Positions 18,710 through 28,740 of a stretch of 64,000 bases of DNA are shown here, in pieces. Source of the DNA: JAVKNF01 sp031537795. GTDB lineage: Bacteria; Pseudomonadota; Alphaproteobacteria; Rickettsiales; Deianiraeaceae. The position numbers and the translations under genes were made by a program. Where the stretch lies: contig JAVKNF010000012.1 in assembly GCA_031537795.1 (NCBI GenBank), forward strand, positions 1-64,000, read 5' to 3'. The notes beneath the pieces are model-generated. The model saw nothing but the letters and a program-made list of their open reading frames with translations, made no database searches and had not been told where the DNA came from. Every line of letters begins with the position of its first letter. Positions within the stretch are counted from its first letter, which is position 1.

Positions 18710-19054
18710 TTAATTTATTTCAATCTGTATTTCTATTGTAACACCTTGATGCATTTCAAATGTTTGTAGATCGTCTACAATATCTTTATTTATATTTTTT
18801 ATATATATAAACCTGTCATATCTGACTCTGTCTCCCATAAAAGATATTCCGTTTTCTTTTTTCACTATTGATATATTTTTTTCAGCACTAAAAATATCAA
18901 TTCTTCTTGGAATTGCTATAGGCCCTATAATTTCAAAATTTTGATATTGAGAGTTAATCCTAGATATAATATCGAAAGCTGTTTTATCAAGAGGAACGGA
19001 ATTAAAAGATTTTAATTTTATTTTAAGGTTTATCGTTTCCTTAATTTGTTTCAT
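18710..19054 (-). CDS. rpsJ: Divergent 30S ribosomal protein S10
   Basis: The 114-residue product aligns by eye with S10: INLKIKLKSFNSVPLDKTAF (compare IRIRLKAFDHRLIDQATAE), IIGPIAIPRRIDIF (compare VRGPIPLPTRKERF), and a C-terminal LQTFEMHQGVTIEIQIEI (compare LMRLDLAAGVDVQISL). The central SPHVxKxxRxQFEIRTHKR segment is replaced by a poorly matching stretch (VKKENGISFMGDRVRYDRF). S10 acts in the 30S head and in NusB/NusE antitermination. A TTG at 19072 is in frame, but ATG 19054 gives the normal N-terminus. The location, between a lipoprotein gene and divergent gyrA, is outside the usual S10 operon. It could be the sole diverged rpsJ or a second S10-like gene. Confidence 0.72.
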   Translation of the reverse strand: MKQIKETINLKIKLKSFNSVPLDKTAFDIISRINSQYQNFEIIGPIAIPRRIDIFSAEKNISIVKKENGISFMGDRVRYDRFIYIKNINKDIVDDLQTFEMHQGVTIEIQIEIN

Positions 19055-19160
19055 AAATAGGTTCAAATCCAATTACATAAATTTATTAAATGTCAATTTA
19101 GTTAATATTTAAAAAATAATTTTACTTTTATATTCTTTGAATTATTTAAACTTTATAAGT

Positions 19161-21842
19161 ATGTCCGAAAAACCAAATAATGAATTATTGAGAAATAATA
19201 TTTCAAAAATAGAAAATGAAATGGAATCTTCCTATTTGGCATATGCAATGAGTGTAATTACTTCTAGAGCTATTCCAGATATTAGAGACGGCTTAAAACC
19301 AGTACATAGAAGAATTTTATACGCTATGTATGAAATAGGTTGTGACTATAATAAACCTTATAAAAAATGCGCAAAAACAGTTGGTGATGTTATGGGTAAA
19401 TATCATCCACATGGAGATTCTTCTATATACGAAGCTTTAGTTAGAATGGGGCAGTCTTTTTCAATGGGGCAAAGACTTATTGACGGGCAAGGGAATTTTG
19501 GGTCTGTTGACGGAGATCAAGCCGCGGCTATGAGATATACAGAAGCCAGATTAACGAAAATAGCCTCTTCAATGTTTAATGATATTAACAAAAATACAGT
19601 GGATTTTAGAGATAACTACGACGGAAGTGAAAGAGAGCCCGCAGTTTTACCTTCTACATTTCCTAATATATTAGTAAATGGGTCAGAAGGAATTGCCGTA
19701 GGTATGGCGACAAATATTCCAACTCATAATTTAAGTGAAGTTTTAAAAGCTTTTCTAGCATATTTAGATAATCCGGAAATTTCTCCTTCTGAAATAACAG
19801 AAATAATACCGGGACCTGACTTTCCAACTGGTGGAATTATAATTAATAAAAATGTTGCAATGAATTCAATTCTTACAGGTAGAGGTTCAGTTAAAATAAG
19901 AGGAAAGGCTTTTATTGAAAACGGAAAAGGGGATAAAGACTCGATAATTATCACAGAAATTCCTTACCAAGTTAATAAAGCTTTGATGATAGAAAAGGTC
20001 GTTGAGTTAATAAAAGATAAAAGATTAGAAGGAATCTCAACTATAAGAGATGAATCAAACAAAGAAGGCATTAGAGTTGTAGTCGAATTAAAAAGAGGAG
20101 TTCAAGCTGATATTGTTTTAAATTATTTATACCAATTTACACCTTTACAATCTTCATTCCCTGTTAATATGCTGGTTTTAAATAAAGGAAAACCGCAATC
20201 AGTTAATATTTTTAATGTATTTGAGTCTTTTTTAGAATTCAGAATAGAAGTAATTAGAAAAAGAATTACTTTTTTATTAAACGATGCAAGGGAAAGAGCT
20301 CACGCTTTAATAGGTTTTTGCGTTGCAATTGACTCGATAGACAAAGTAATATCAATTATAAGAAATTCAGCAAATGTTAATGAAGCGAGAGAAAGGCTTA
20401 TTTCTGAAAAATGGCCAGCAAATGCAAGTATAATGCAAGCTATAGAATTGGTTTCAGACAGAGAAAATAAAGTTGAAGACGGTTATTTTAAATTTACAAA
20501 TAAACAAGTTAAATCAATATTAGAAATCAGATTAGCAAGATTAACTGCAATGGAAAGAGATAAATTGATAGAAGAATTATCAATGTTATCTTTCGAGATA
20601 AAAGATCTTATAGATATTCTTGCAAAAGAAGAAAGGGTGAAAAGTATAATCAGAGAAGAAACAACTTTTATTTTAAATGAATATGGAGTTCCTAGAAAAA
20701 CTGAAATTTTAGACCTAGAAGACTCAGATATCGAAGATCTTATTCCAAAAGAAGAAGTTGTCATTTCTATAACAACTAACGGTTATATAAAAAGATCAAA
20801 ACTTTCAAATTACAATAGCCAAAATAGAGGAGGGAAAGGTAAAATGGGAATGTCTACTCTAGAAGATGACGAAGTTAATAAAATAATTATTTGTAACAGC
20901 CATGACAATATTTTATGCTTTGGAAACAACGGTAAAGTGTACTCAATTAAAGCTTACAAAATAGCTGAAGCGGCACTAAATACAAAGGGTAGAGCAATAG
21001 TTAATTTGCTAGCTTTAGACGGAAAAACAAAGATCACAAATATATTATCAATTGCAAAAGGTGATTATGAAAGAGACGATATAAGCATTATATTTGCAAC
21101 AAAGAAAGGAAATATCAGAAGAAGTAATTTAAGAGATTTTGAAAGTATAAATTCTAACGGTAAAATTGCTATAGATTTGGATGAAGACGACAATTTAATT
21201 GGGGTTGAACTTGCAAACTTAAATTCAAATATTTTGCTTGCATCAAAATACGGTTTGGCTATAAGATTTCATATAAATGAATTAAGAATCATTAAAAGTA
21301 GAAAGTCAGATGGGGTAAAAGGAATGAACCTAGATAAAGAAGATGAAGTTGTATCTTTATGTATATTAGATGATGCTGAAGATAGCTCTATAATAAAGAT
21401 TCTTTATAAGAAATTAGATTTAGATTTAAGAATTAGAGTAAAAAATAATTCAATCGAAGATTTAGAGTTGATTGCCGCATTGTCAGTTAATAAAAATGAA
21501 AATGGCGAGAGTTTAGATTTAGAGCTTTGTAAAAAATTAGCAAAAGAAGAGCAAATATTAGTCACTTTAACTTCAAGCGGAACAGGCAAAAGAACAAGTG
21601 CTTATGATTATAGAATTACAGGTAGAGGAGGAAAAGGAATTATAAATGTGAACTTGGAAAGCAACTATGTGATAGGCACAAAAATGGTTGGACTGGAAGA
21701 TGATATTTTATTGATGAGCTCAAAAGGTAAAGCCATAAGAGTAAATGCATCAGATATTTCAATAATAGGCAGAAATACAAAAGGTGTTAGAGTTTTCAAT
21801 TTAGAAAAGGGTGAAAATTTAATTTCATTTTCAATTTGCTAA
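19161..21842 (+). CDS. gyrA: DNA gyrase subunit A
   Basis: Breakage-reunion subunit of gyrase, which introduces negative supercoils. The product (893 aa from ATG 19161) has YLAYAMSVITSRAIPDIRDGLKPVHRRIL and the quinolone-region KYHPHGDSSIYEALVRMGQ with Ser at the E. coli 83 position and Glu at the 87 position. The catalytic tyrosine is in AAMRYTEARL. The C-terminal beta-pinwheel carries a GyrA-box-like QNRGGKGKMG, separating it from ParC. A TTG at 19137 would add 8 residues, but ATG gives a normal start. The end overlaps the bamA frame, and gyrA diverges from the S10-like gene. Confidence 0.96.
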   Translation: MSEKPNNELLRNNISKIENEMESSYLAYAMSVITSRAIPDIRDGLKPVHRRILYAMYEIGCDYNKPYKKCAKTVGDVMGKYHPHGDSSIYEALVRMGQSFSMGQRLIDGQGNFGSVDGDQAAAMRYTEARLTKIASSMFNDINKNTVDFRDNYDGSEREPAVLPSTFPNILVNGSEGIAVGMATNIPTHNLSEVLKAFLAYLDNPEISPSEITEIIPGPDFPTGGIIINKNVAMNSILTGRGSVKIRGKAFIENGKGDKDSIIITEIPYQVNKALMIEKVVELIKDKRLEGISTIRDESNKEGIRVVVELKRGVQADIVLNYLYQFTPLQSSFPVNMLVLNKGKPQSVNIFNVFESFLEFRIEVIRKRITFLLNDARERAHALIGFCVAIDSIDKVISIIRNSANVNEARERLISEKWPANASIMQAIELVSDRENKVEDGYFKFTNKQVKSILEIRLARLTAMERDKLIEELSMLSFEIKDLIDILAKEERVKSIIREETTFILNEYGVPRKTEILDLEDSDIEDLIPKEEVVISITTNGYIKRSKLSNYNSQNRGGKGKMGMSTLEDDEVNKIIICNSHDNILCFGNNGKVYSIKAYKIAEAALNTKGRAIVNLLALDGKTKITNILSIAKGDYERDDISIIFATKKGNIRRSNLRDFESINSNGKIAIDLDEDDNLIGVELANLNSNILLASKYGLAIRFHINELRIIKSRKSDGVKGMNLDKEDEVVSLCILDDAEDSSIIKILYKKLDLDLRIRVKNNSIEDLELIAALSVNKNENGESLDLELCKKLAKEEQILVTLTSSGTGKRTSAYDYRITGRGGKGIINVNLESNYVIGTKMVGLEDDILLMSSKGKAIRVNASDISIIGRNTKGVRVFNLEKGENLISFSIC

Positions 21843-24232
21843 GTGTGTTTAAATTTTATATATTTTTTAGTATTTTTTTTAATCTAAATTTCATTGCATC
21901 AGCTTCGGATTTTATTTTAAAGAAGATAGAAATTTCAGGCTATAAAAATCTAAATGAAACATTCATAATTGATAATATATTTCCTTATAAAATAGGAGCT
22001 AAACTAAATTATCAATCTGTAGATAAAGCAATTCATGAGATGTATAAAAGTAATTATTTTGACAACATAAATTCAGAGATTAATGAAAAAGATGGCACTT
22101 TGCATATAAAAGTTTCTGAAAATCCAATAATAAACAAAGTAAAATTTGAAGGAATGGAAAAATTTGGTAAAAAAGATATAAATCCTTTTCTGGAGACATC
22201 AGAAGGAGATATTTACTCAAAGTATAAAATAAAAACAGATATTGCAAGATTAAAAGCAACTTACGAACAATTTGGTTATTTTGATGTCAAAATTGATGCG
22301 AAAATAGCATTTTTAGATGATCAAAAAGTCAACATAATTTTTGAAATAAATGAAGGATCGCCTTATATAATAACAGAGATAAATTTTATAGGAAATGAAA
22401 ACATAAAAAAAGAAGATTTAATCGAAAATCTTGATATTAAAGGTATTAATGACAAAAACCCACTATCTAATGGAGATGACTTCATTGAGCAAAAAATTGA
22501 AAGCTCTAAATTGAAAGTCTTAAATAAATATAAAGATAACGGCTTTCTAGACGCAGAAATTATATCTGCGAGTCATATCATTGACTTCTACAATAAAAAA
22601 GTCTTCTTAAATTTTGCAATAAAAGAAGGAAAAAAACAATTTGTAAATGATATTATATTTGATACTAGTAATTTAGAAATTAAAAAATATATATCAGAAA
22701 TTAATCAAAAAGATTGGAATTTTAAAAAAGATGAGATTTATGATCAGAAAAAAATAAATAACATTAAAGAAATAATATCAGATAATTTATCTGACAAAGG
22801 TTATCCTTTTATAAAAATTGAATCCGTAACTAATAAAATTAATGAAGAGAAATTAGATGTAATACTTAAAATTACTAAAAGTGAACCAATTAAAATCAGA
22901 AAAATAGAAATAAAAGGAAATTCAAATACAAGAGATTATGTTATAAGAAGAGAGCTTACAATAGAAGAAGGAGATATTTATCAAAGAAAAAAGATTGATA
23001 TTTCGAAAGATAGACTATCTTTCTTGGGTTATTTTAAAAACGTAGAAATCAAAGAAAAAATAATAAACGAAAACCTTGTAGACCTAGAAATTACAGTAGA
23101 GGAACAATTCTTTGGAAGTGTAAATTTTAGTTTTGGTTATTCAACTTTTGAAGGTATTATAGGGACTATAAATTTCCAAATAGCAAATATTTTAGGAACT
23201 GGTTATGGTATAAATTTTGGAATAAGTCGATCAGGTTTTCAAGAATCTTATTCTGTGGGTTTTTTCAACCCAAGAGTTTTCAATTCAAATTTAGGGTTTG
23301 GAGTAGATTTATTTTATTCAAAATTTGGAAATATAGATTTTTTCGGCCTGCAAAATATTGGTTCAAATTCCTTAATGTTAACTAAATATATAAATTTCCA
23401 GTATGTAAGCTTTGGAGGAATGGCAAAATTCAGTTTAAAATTAGCAGAAAGATTAACTTATAATTTTGGCTTTGGGTACTCTTATTACAACATGAATCAA
23501 TTACGTGCAACAACTTTTGAACTTTACAGTTTAATGTACGGAGTGAAAAACACCTATAAATTTAATCATTCTATATCTTACGATAGAAGAAATTACGCAA
23601 GATATGCGACATCCGGCTATTACGGCTCGATACTTCAAGAATATGCAGGATTTGGAGTATTAGGGAATCAAAACTATATAAAAACAGAACTTAAGGGTGG
23701 TTTTTTGATTCCATTTTTTCAAGAAAATTTAGTTTTCTCCTGTAATGTAAATTTTGGTTTCACTCAACCAATTACAAACAAGGGAACTATATTAAGTTAT
23801 GAATCTATGTATTCAATGGGTTATTATGATGTCAGGGGTTTCTCGTTCTTTGGCATTGGGCCTAGAGTTCAAAGTACAGCACCAGATGGAACTATAAGTA
23901 TGATGCCCTATGCCTTACCAGCTTTGAATAGATTTTATGGAACTCTAGATTTAGCGTCCCCTTTATTTCTCCCTAAAGAATACGGGGTGAAATTTTCTAT
24001 CTGGTGTGATTTTGGTACAATTTGGGGAACTCAACTTCCAAGTTCGTACCTAGATAGCAACGGCAACACTGAAACTATAATACAAAGCAACATCATTAGA
24101 GTTGCGGTTGGAGCTGGTATATCTTGGCAATCTCCTATGGGAGAAATTAGATTCGATTTCGCTCAACCAATTATTAAAACATCATATGATATACCTATGA
24201 ATTTTGTTGTAAGATTTGGCACTCAATTTTGA
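21836..24232 (+). CDS. bamA: Outer-membrane protein assembly factor BamA
   Basis: Omp85-family barrel that inserts outer-membrane proteins. The 798-residue product has a signal peptide (about 24 residues, ending near FIASA), five POTRA-type repeats (about 25-400; for example KKIEISGYKNLNETFI and IRKIEIKGNSNTRDYVIRRELTI) and a C-terminal 16-strand barrel. The barrel has the conserved VRGF loop motif in YYDVRGFSFFGIGPR (near 663) and ends in Phe, as expected of a BAM substrate signal. The start is uncertain: TTG 21836 overlaps the gyrA stop, GTG 21845 is the alternative, and no ATG is nearby. BamB is encoded at 44702; no skp or lpxD follows here. Confidence 0.94.
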   Translation: MLSVFKFYIFFSIFFNLNFIASASDFILKKIEISGYKNLNETFIIDNIFPYKIGAKLNYQSVDKAIHEMYKSNYFDNINSEINEKDGTLHIKVSENPIINKVKFEGMEKFGKKDINPFLETSEGDIYSKYKIKTDIARLKATYEQFGYFDVKIDAKIAFLDDQKVNIIFEINEGSPYIITEINFIGNENIKKEDLIENLDIKGINDKNPLSNGDDFIEQKIESSKLKVLNKYKDNGFLDAEIISASHIIDFYNKKVFLNFAIKEGKKQFVNDIIFDTSNLEIKKYISEINQKDWNFKKDEIYDQKKINNIKEIISDNLSDKGYPFIKIESVTNKINEEKLDVILKITKSEPIKIRKIEIKGNSNTRDYVIRRELTIEEGDIYQRKKIDISKDRLSFLGYFKNVEIKEKIINENLVDLEITVEEQFFGSVNFSFGYSTFEGIIGTINFQIANILGTGYGINFGISRSGFQESYSVGFFNPRVFNSNLGFGVDLFYSKFGNIDFFGLQNIGSNSLMLTKYINFQYVSFGGMAKFSLKLAERLTYNFGFGYSYYNMNQLRATTFELYSLMYGVKNTYKFNHSISYDRRNYARYATSGYYGSILQEYAGFGVLGNQNYIKTELKGGFLIPFFQENLVFSCNVNFGFTQPITNKGTILSYESMYSMGYYDVRGFSFFGIGPRVQSTAPDGTISMMPYALPALNRFYGTLDLASPLFLPKEYGVKFSIWCDFGTIWGTQLPSSYLDSNGNTETIIQSNIIRVAVGAGISWQSPMGEIRFDFAQPIIKTSYDIPMNFVVRFGTQF

Positions 24233-24241
24233 ATTTAGAAT

Positions 24242-24991
24242 ATGAAAAAAGAATATCAATTGATTTTTGGAAGACACACATGTTTAGCAATTCTAGAGAG
24301 CAAAAATAGAGAAGTCTACGAAATTGTAATTTCAAAAGAAAAGAGCGAAGAATATAAAAAAATTATAGATAAGAAATACTCAAATTTAATAAAAATATAC
24401 TCCAATAATGAATTGGATAAAATTTGTAAAATAGAAGATAAACATCAAGGCATAGCAGTAAAAACATCTAGTTATATATTTAAATATAAAATAGAAGACA
24501 TTATTCAGGAAGCAAAAGATGCAGAAAATTATTGCATTTTAGCTATGGATGAAATAAACGACCCAAATAATTTTGGCGCAATAATTAGAAATGCTTACGG
24601 GTTTGAAATTAATGCAATTATTATAACAAAAAGAAATTCCTGCCCTATTACAAATGCTGTAGTTAGGTCTTCAGTAGGTTATTCTGAATTCATAAAGATT
24701 ATTGAAGTGCCGAACCTACAAACAGCTATAATTAAATTAAAAGAAGAGAATATATGGACATTTTCACTGGACAGCCACGCCACAAACTTAAAATTACCTG
24801 AATTATTTAAAAAATATAATAAATCGCTCTTCGTTTTAGGGTCTGAAGGACAAGGAATAAGAGATTCTATAAAAAAATTAACAGACATAAAAGTTAAAAT
24901 CAATACAAACCCTGCAATAGAAAGTCTAAACGTTGCAAATACAAGTGCAATCATCTGTTATGAATATTTTAATTCGAAAAATAAAAGTTGA
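24242..24991 (+). CDS. rlmB: SpoU-family 2'-O-ribose RNA methyltransferase (RlmB-like)
   Basis: SPOUT-class enzyme; RlmB methylates G2251 of 23S rRNA. The 249-residue product begins with the substrate-binding domain (LIFGRHTCLAIL). It then shows the three knot motifs: DEINDPNNFGAIIRNA (motif 1, near 103), FVLGSEGQGIR (motif 2, near 196) and IESLNVANTSAI (motif 3, near 222). The sequence best fits the RlmB/TrmH3 subgroup; exact target is inferred. It starts 9 bp after bamA and its stop precedes tspO, so it is likely part of one transcript. Confidence 0.9.
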   Translation: MKKEYQLIFGRHTCLAILESKNREVYEIVISKEKSEEYKKIIDKKYSNLIKIYSNNELDKICKIEDKHQGIAVKTSSYIFKYKIEDIIQEAKDAENYCILAMDEINDPNNFGAIIRNAYGFEINAIIITKRNSCPITNAVVRSSVGYSEFIKIIEVPNLQTAIIKLKEENIWTFSLDSHATNLKLPELFKKYNKSLFVLGSEGQGIRDSIKKLTDIKVKINTNPAIESLNVANTSAIICYEYFNSKNKS

Positions 24992-25029
24992 AAATAATCT
25001 TTCGTGAAATAATATATTCTAAAATAAAT

Positions 25030-25494
25030 ATGAATTCATATTTTACATTATTAGTAAATATTTTAATTCCACATTCTGTAGGTTTTATCGGAAGTTATTT
25101 TACAATTCCAAATATTAAAAAATGGTATATATTTTTAAATAAACCTTATTTCAATCCTCCAAATTGGGTATTTTCACCAATTTGGTCAATCTTATACACG
25201 TTAATTGGGCTTTCTTTTTATTCCTTTCACAAAGTGAACAATTTTAAAAGGAAAAAGATTTATTTTTTGTATGCATTTCATATATTTCTGAATGGAATTT
25301 GGTCTATTTTATTTTTTGGAATGCATAATATAAATCTAGCATTAATTGATGTTTTTCTGATAATAATAACATTAATTATTCTAATGAAATCTTTTTATAA
25401 CTTAAATAAAATCTCTTTCTTTTTGTTGATTCCTTATCTAATTTGGATTTGTTTTGCTTTCATCTTAAATTATAATATATTAGTTTTAAATTGA
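25030..25494 (+). CDS. tspO: TspO/MBR family membrane protein
   Basis: Five-helix membrane protein of the translocator/peripheral benzodiazepine receptor family, which binds porphyrins and sterols. Family motifs are clear: KPYFNPPNWVFSPIWSILY and LNGIWSILFFGMHNINLALID. From ATG 25030 the product is 154 residues, the usual size. An in-frame TTG at 24988 would overlap rlmB and add a polar stretch, so I prefer 25030. In alphaproteobacteria TspO is tied to tetrapyrrole export and redox signalling; its role here is inferred. The 3' end overlaps the convergent lipA by 9 bp. Confidence 0.9.
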   Translation: MNSYFTLLVNILIPHSVGFIGSYFTIPNIKKWYIFLNKPYFNPPNWVFSPIWSILYTLIGLSFYSFHKVNNFKRKKIYFLYAFHIFLNGIWSILFFGMHNINLALIDVFLIIITLIILMKSFYNLNKISFFLLIPYLIWICFAFILNYNILVLN

Positions 25495-26403
25495 AGAATT
25501 ATTATGTTTTTTTAATTCAGCAAAATCCTCATCTGCATGATAAGAAGAACGAGTTAAAGGAGAAGAAGAAACCATTTTAAACCCGATTTTATAAGCTTCT
25601 TGCTTGAAGAAAGAAAATTCTTCTAAAGTTACAAATCTTGAAATATCAATATAACGCATTTCATTATCTCTAGGTTTTAAATATTGACCTATTGTTATAA
25701 AATCTACTAAATTATCTCTTAAATTTTGCATAGATTCAATAACTTCATCATTTGTCTCACCCATTCCAACTATTAAGCCAGACTTTGTAAATATTGAATT
25801 TTCTTGCTCTTTTACATATTTTAATAATGCAAGTGAATGCTCGTAATTTGCCGCTATTTTTATTCCTGTAAATAATCTTTTTACAGTTTCTAAATTATGA
25901 TTAAAGACATCAGGTTTAGCTTTAATTATTTTATCTACCGCATTTGATTTATTCAAAAAATCTGGAGTCAAAACTTCAATTGTTGTTTCTGGGTTTGATT
26001 CTCTAACGGCGTAAATAACTTCTGCGAAATGACTCGCCCCTCCGTCAATCAAATCATCTCTATCAACAGAAGTTATAACTACATGTTTTAACCCGAGATT
26101 TTTTACAGCTTCAGCGAGATTTTTTGGTTCATTTTTATCAACTTCCAGAGGTTTCCCTGTTTTTACATTGCAGAACCTACATCTTCTTGTGCATATATTT
26201 CCTAGGATCATAAATGTTGCATGTTTATTTTTCCAGCATTCTGCTATATTTGGACAAGCAGCTTCTTGACAAACTGTATTTAATTTAAGATTTTGAGTGA
26301 GTTTTTCTATTTCAAAAAATTCAGGTGAAATAGGTGCTTTTACTTTCAACCAATTTGGTAGGTTTTTTTTAACTTTTATTGCAGATATTAGTATTTTTGT
26401 CAT
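25486..26403 (-). CDS. lipA: Lipoyl synthase
   Basis: Radical-SAM enzyme that inserts two sulfurs into octanoyl groups on the pyruvate and 2-oxoglutarate dehydrogenase E2 subunits. The 305-residue product has both iron-sulfur sites: the auxiliary cluster CQEAACPNIAEC (near 41) and the radical-SAM CTRRCRFC (near 73). It also has VDRDDLIDGGASHFA, GLIVGMGETNDE and the C-terminal SSPLTRSSYHA with its conserved RSS. Length is normal. No lipB is adjacent. The gene is preceded, on the same strand, by a tRNA gene. Confidence 0.97.
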   Translation of the reverse strand: MTKILISAIKVKKNLPNWLKVKAPISPEFFEIEKLTQNLKLNTVCQEAACPNIAECWKNKHATFMILGNICTRRCRFCNVKTGKPLEVDKNEPKNLAEAVKNLGLKHVVITSVDRDDLIDGGASHFAEVIYAVRESNPETTIEVLTPDFLNKSNAVDKIIKAKPDVFNHNLETVKRLFTGIKIAANYEHSLALLKYVKEQENSIFTKSGLIVGMGETNDEVIESMQNLRDNLVDFITIGQYLKPRDNEMRYIDISRFVTLEEFSFFKQEAYKIGFKMVSSSPLTRSSYHADEDFAELKKHNNSSI

Positions 26404-26435
26404 ATTTATTTTTTAAATAGATTAGTATAAATTTT

Positions 26436-26511
26436 TGGTGGGCCTTCCTGGAATCGAACCAGGGACCAAGGCGTTATGAGCGCCCTGCTCTAACCGCTGA
26501 GCTAAAGACCC
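26436..26511 (-). tRNA. tRNA with CAU anticodon (tRNA-Ile2 type or elongator Met)
   Basis: Reads 5' GGGTCTTTAGCTCAGCGG... on the minus strand and folds as a full cloverleaf of 76 nt with an encoded CCA end. Acceptor arms GGGTCTT and AAGGCCC pair with one G-U. The anticodon loop CTCATAA gives CAU. The D-arm and the CAGGG..CTCATAA..CCTTGGTC region resemble E. coli tRNA-Ile2 (ileX), which is modified by TilS to read AUA. An elongator Met identity cannot be excluded from sequence alone. Confidence 0.93.
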
Positions 26512-26588
26512 TTTTCAAGTATAAAAATACTTTATAAATACTTTTTTTATTTGCAAATAATTTTTTGCTTATTTAATAATATTTCATT

Positions 26589-27809
26589 ATGAAGTCAAAA
26601 AATCTTGGTTTCAATTTATTAAAAGATACAGTTATCACTAATAAAATAGTTTTTTTAAGATGCGATCTAAATATGCCAATAAAAAACGGAGAAATAATAG
26701 ATGATTCAAGATTAATGTATGCAATGGATACAATAAAATATCTTATAAAAAATGGCTCTAAAATTATTCTAGGTACGCATATCGGAAGGCCAAATGGAAA
26801 ATTCGACGAAAAATATTCAACTAAAATTATAGCAGATTATCTTAATAAATTTGTTAAATCAGACGTTTATTACGTTAATACTTTAAGTGGAGAGAAAGTC
26901 GAAAATGCAATTAAAAAAATGCATTATGGCGATATTTTAGTTTTAGAAAATTTGAGATTTGACTCAAGAGAAGAAAGTTGCGATACAACTTTTGCACAAG
27001 AGTTATCTAATTTTTGTAATTTATATGTGAATGAAGCTTTTTCTTGCAGTCATAGAGCTCACGCTTCTATACTAGGGATTCCTTTATTTATAAAACCTGT
27101 TGCAGGTTTAAGATTTGAAGAAGAGGTTGAATTTCTAACAAAAGTTACAAAAACAAATTTAAACCCAAAAACTACAATCATTGGAGGAAGTAAAATATCA
27201 ACAAAAATTGATGTTTTGAAAAACCTAATACCAAAAATGAATAATATTTTTATTGCTGGAGCTATGGCGAATACCTTTATAGCAAGAAGTGGTTTCAATG
27301 TAGGAAAATCAATGATAGAAAAGAATTATTTTGAAACAGTTGATGAGATTAATAAACTTGCAGTAAGTTCTGGTTGCAACTTAATTATACCAAATTCTTT
27401 TCAAGTTGATAAAGATTTAACTGGTAAAAATACAAAAATAAAATCAATTTCAGAAATAGAAAATGATGATATAATTCTCGATATTTCACCTGAATATATT
27501 GAAAATAAAATTGCTTCAATTATTCAAGCTTCAAAATTAATTTTGTGGAACGGTCCACTTGGAATGTTTGAAGTGGAACCTTATCATTTAGGAAGTATTA
27601 AAATGGCAGAAATGATTGCTAAGAATAAAAATTGCATTTCAATTGCAGGAGGTGGAGATGTTATTGCGGCTATTGCAAAATCTAAAAAAACCAAAGATTT
27701 TTCTTTTATTTCAACAGCTGGAGGTGCGTTTTTAGAATTCATAGAGGGTAAAAAACTAGCTGGACTTGAAATTTTAAGAAGATTATCTTTGTTAGATAAA
27801 CACGATTAA
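26589..27809 (+). CDS. pgk: Phosphoglycerate kinase
   Basis: Transfers phosphate between 1,3-bisphosphoglycerate and ADP in glycolysis or gluconeogenesis. The 406-residue product has FLRCDLNMPIKNGEIIDDSR (near 23), GTHIGRPNG, LENLRFDSREE, the ATP-binding region IIGGSKISTKIDVL, NGPLGMFEVEPY, and the hinge and C-terminal GGGDVIAAI and STAGGAFLEFIEGK. Normally about 390-400 residues. No gap or tpi is adjacent. The stop is 2 bp before the target-site duplication of a transposon, so the insertion spared the gene but took its downstream region. Confidence 0.96.
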   Translation: MKSKNLGFNLLKDTVITNKIVFLRCDLNMPIKNGEIIDDSRLMYAMDTIKYLIKNGSKIILGTHIGRPNGKFDEKYSTKIIADYLNKFVKSDVYYVNTLSGEKVENAIKKMHYGDILVLENLRFDSREESCDTTFAQELSNFCNLYVNEAFSCSHRAHASILGIPLFIKPVAGLRFEEEVEFLTKVTKTNLNPKTTIIGGSKISTKIDVLKNLIPKMNNIFIAGAMANTFIARSGFNVGKSMIEKNYFETVDEINKLAVSSGCNLIIPNSFQVDKDLTGKNTKIKSISEIENDDIILDISPEYIENKIASIIQASKLILWNGPLGMFEVEPYHLGSIKMAEMIAKNKNCISIAGGGDVIAAIAKSKKTKDFSFISTAGGAFLEFIEGKKLAGLEILRRLSLLDKHD

Positions 27810-27811
27810 AC

Positions 27812-27819
27812 TATATTTT
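27812..27819. repeat. 8-bp target-site duplication, left copy
   Basis: TATATTTT, identical to 32170-32177 at the other end of the element. Confidence 0.9.
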
Positions 27820-27842
27820 GGTAATTATACGCTTGACAATTA
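27820..27842 (+). repeat. Left terminal inverted repeat of the transposon
   Basis: Exact inverse of 32147-32169 over 23 bp; similarity extends about six more bases with one mismatch. It contains TTGACA but no good -10 follows at this end. Confidence 0.95.
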
Positions 27843-28046
27843 CAAATATTAAGAAAGATTAGAAAAGACAGGGCGGTGAAGGTTAAGAAATTTAGATTAT
27901 TTTGAAAATTTAGAAATTTGTTTGTAAAGTTGCATTTTCCAAAATAACTGGATTTTTATAATTTTAACTTTAAATTTAATGCTTTCATAATCCTAAATTT
28001 ATCAGATAATACTTAATTTTTATATAAAATATTATTTCATTTAATT

Positions 28047-28740
28047 ATGGTAGAGGAATTGGAAAACACAAAACCTATACATTTGTCAAAATATCATTTT
28101 TGGAAACTTGATATATCAACTTTAAATCAATTAAGAAAAAAAGATTTTAGATATTAGCTTTTCATCTGAATTTTCAAATACAGATGGCATTGTTTATGAT
28201 AAAAGAGGAAAATCATTAAAGTTGATTGTACAATGCAAATCAGCTCAAGAATTAAATTCTGAAGATAAAATACAAAAAGCAATTAAACAAGACATTGGAT
28301 TTACAAAAGAAATTTGCAAAATTCTTGTTGTTACAGATTCTCAAAAAAGTTACTGGATTAATGCTTTAAACGGTCAATTTATATTGGATCTAGATTGTAA
28401 TAAACTAAATTATGTTTTAGATACAGGAAAAACTTTGACAAAAGAAGAAATTAAAACAATAGAAAACTTAATAGACTCAATCAACAACTTCATCACAGCA
28501 GAAAATAATCAAATTCAAAGAAAAGATAAACTTGATCCATTTATTTTAGCAGAAGCAATCTGGCAAACCATATATGTAAATACTGGAAAAGACGCTACAA
28601 AATCTTTATATAATGTTGTTGAGTTATTTTTATTTAAGTTTTTAAGTGATATAGATGTTTTATAGGGCAGAAACAGCTTTAATTCTGTTTATGAAATAAT
28701 TAGTCAAAAAACAGAAGGTAAAAAAGATAATGAAAAAAAA
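28047..28740 (+). pseudogene. Decayed restriction-modification gene, N-terminal nuclease-like part
   Basis: ATG 28047 opens MVEELENTKPIHLSKYHFW and hits a TAG at 28155. The sense then continues in another frame as DISFSSEFSNTDGIVYDK, with KLIVQCKS, a D...QxK pattern like a PD-(D/E)XK nuclease core. A TAG at 28662-28664 interrupts again, but meaningful sequence (GRNSFNSVYEIISQK) continues in the same frame to a TAA near 28740. At least one frameshift and two stops therefore lie in this part. It joins directly to the methyltransferase part, as in fused type IIG-like enzymes. The nuclease assignment is inference from motif and position. Confidence 0.75.
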
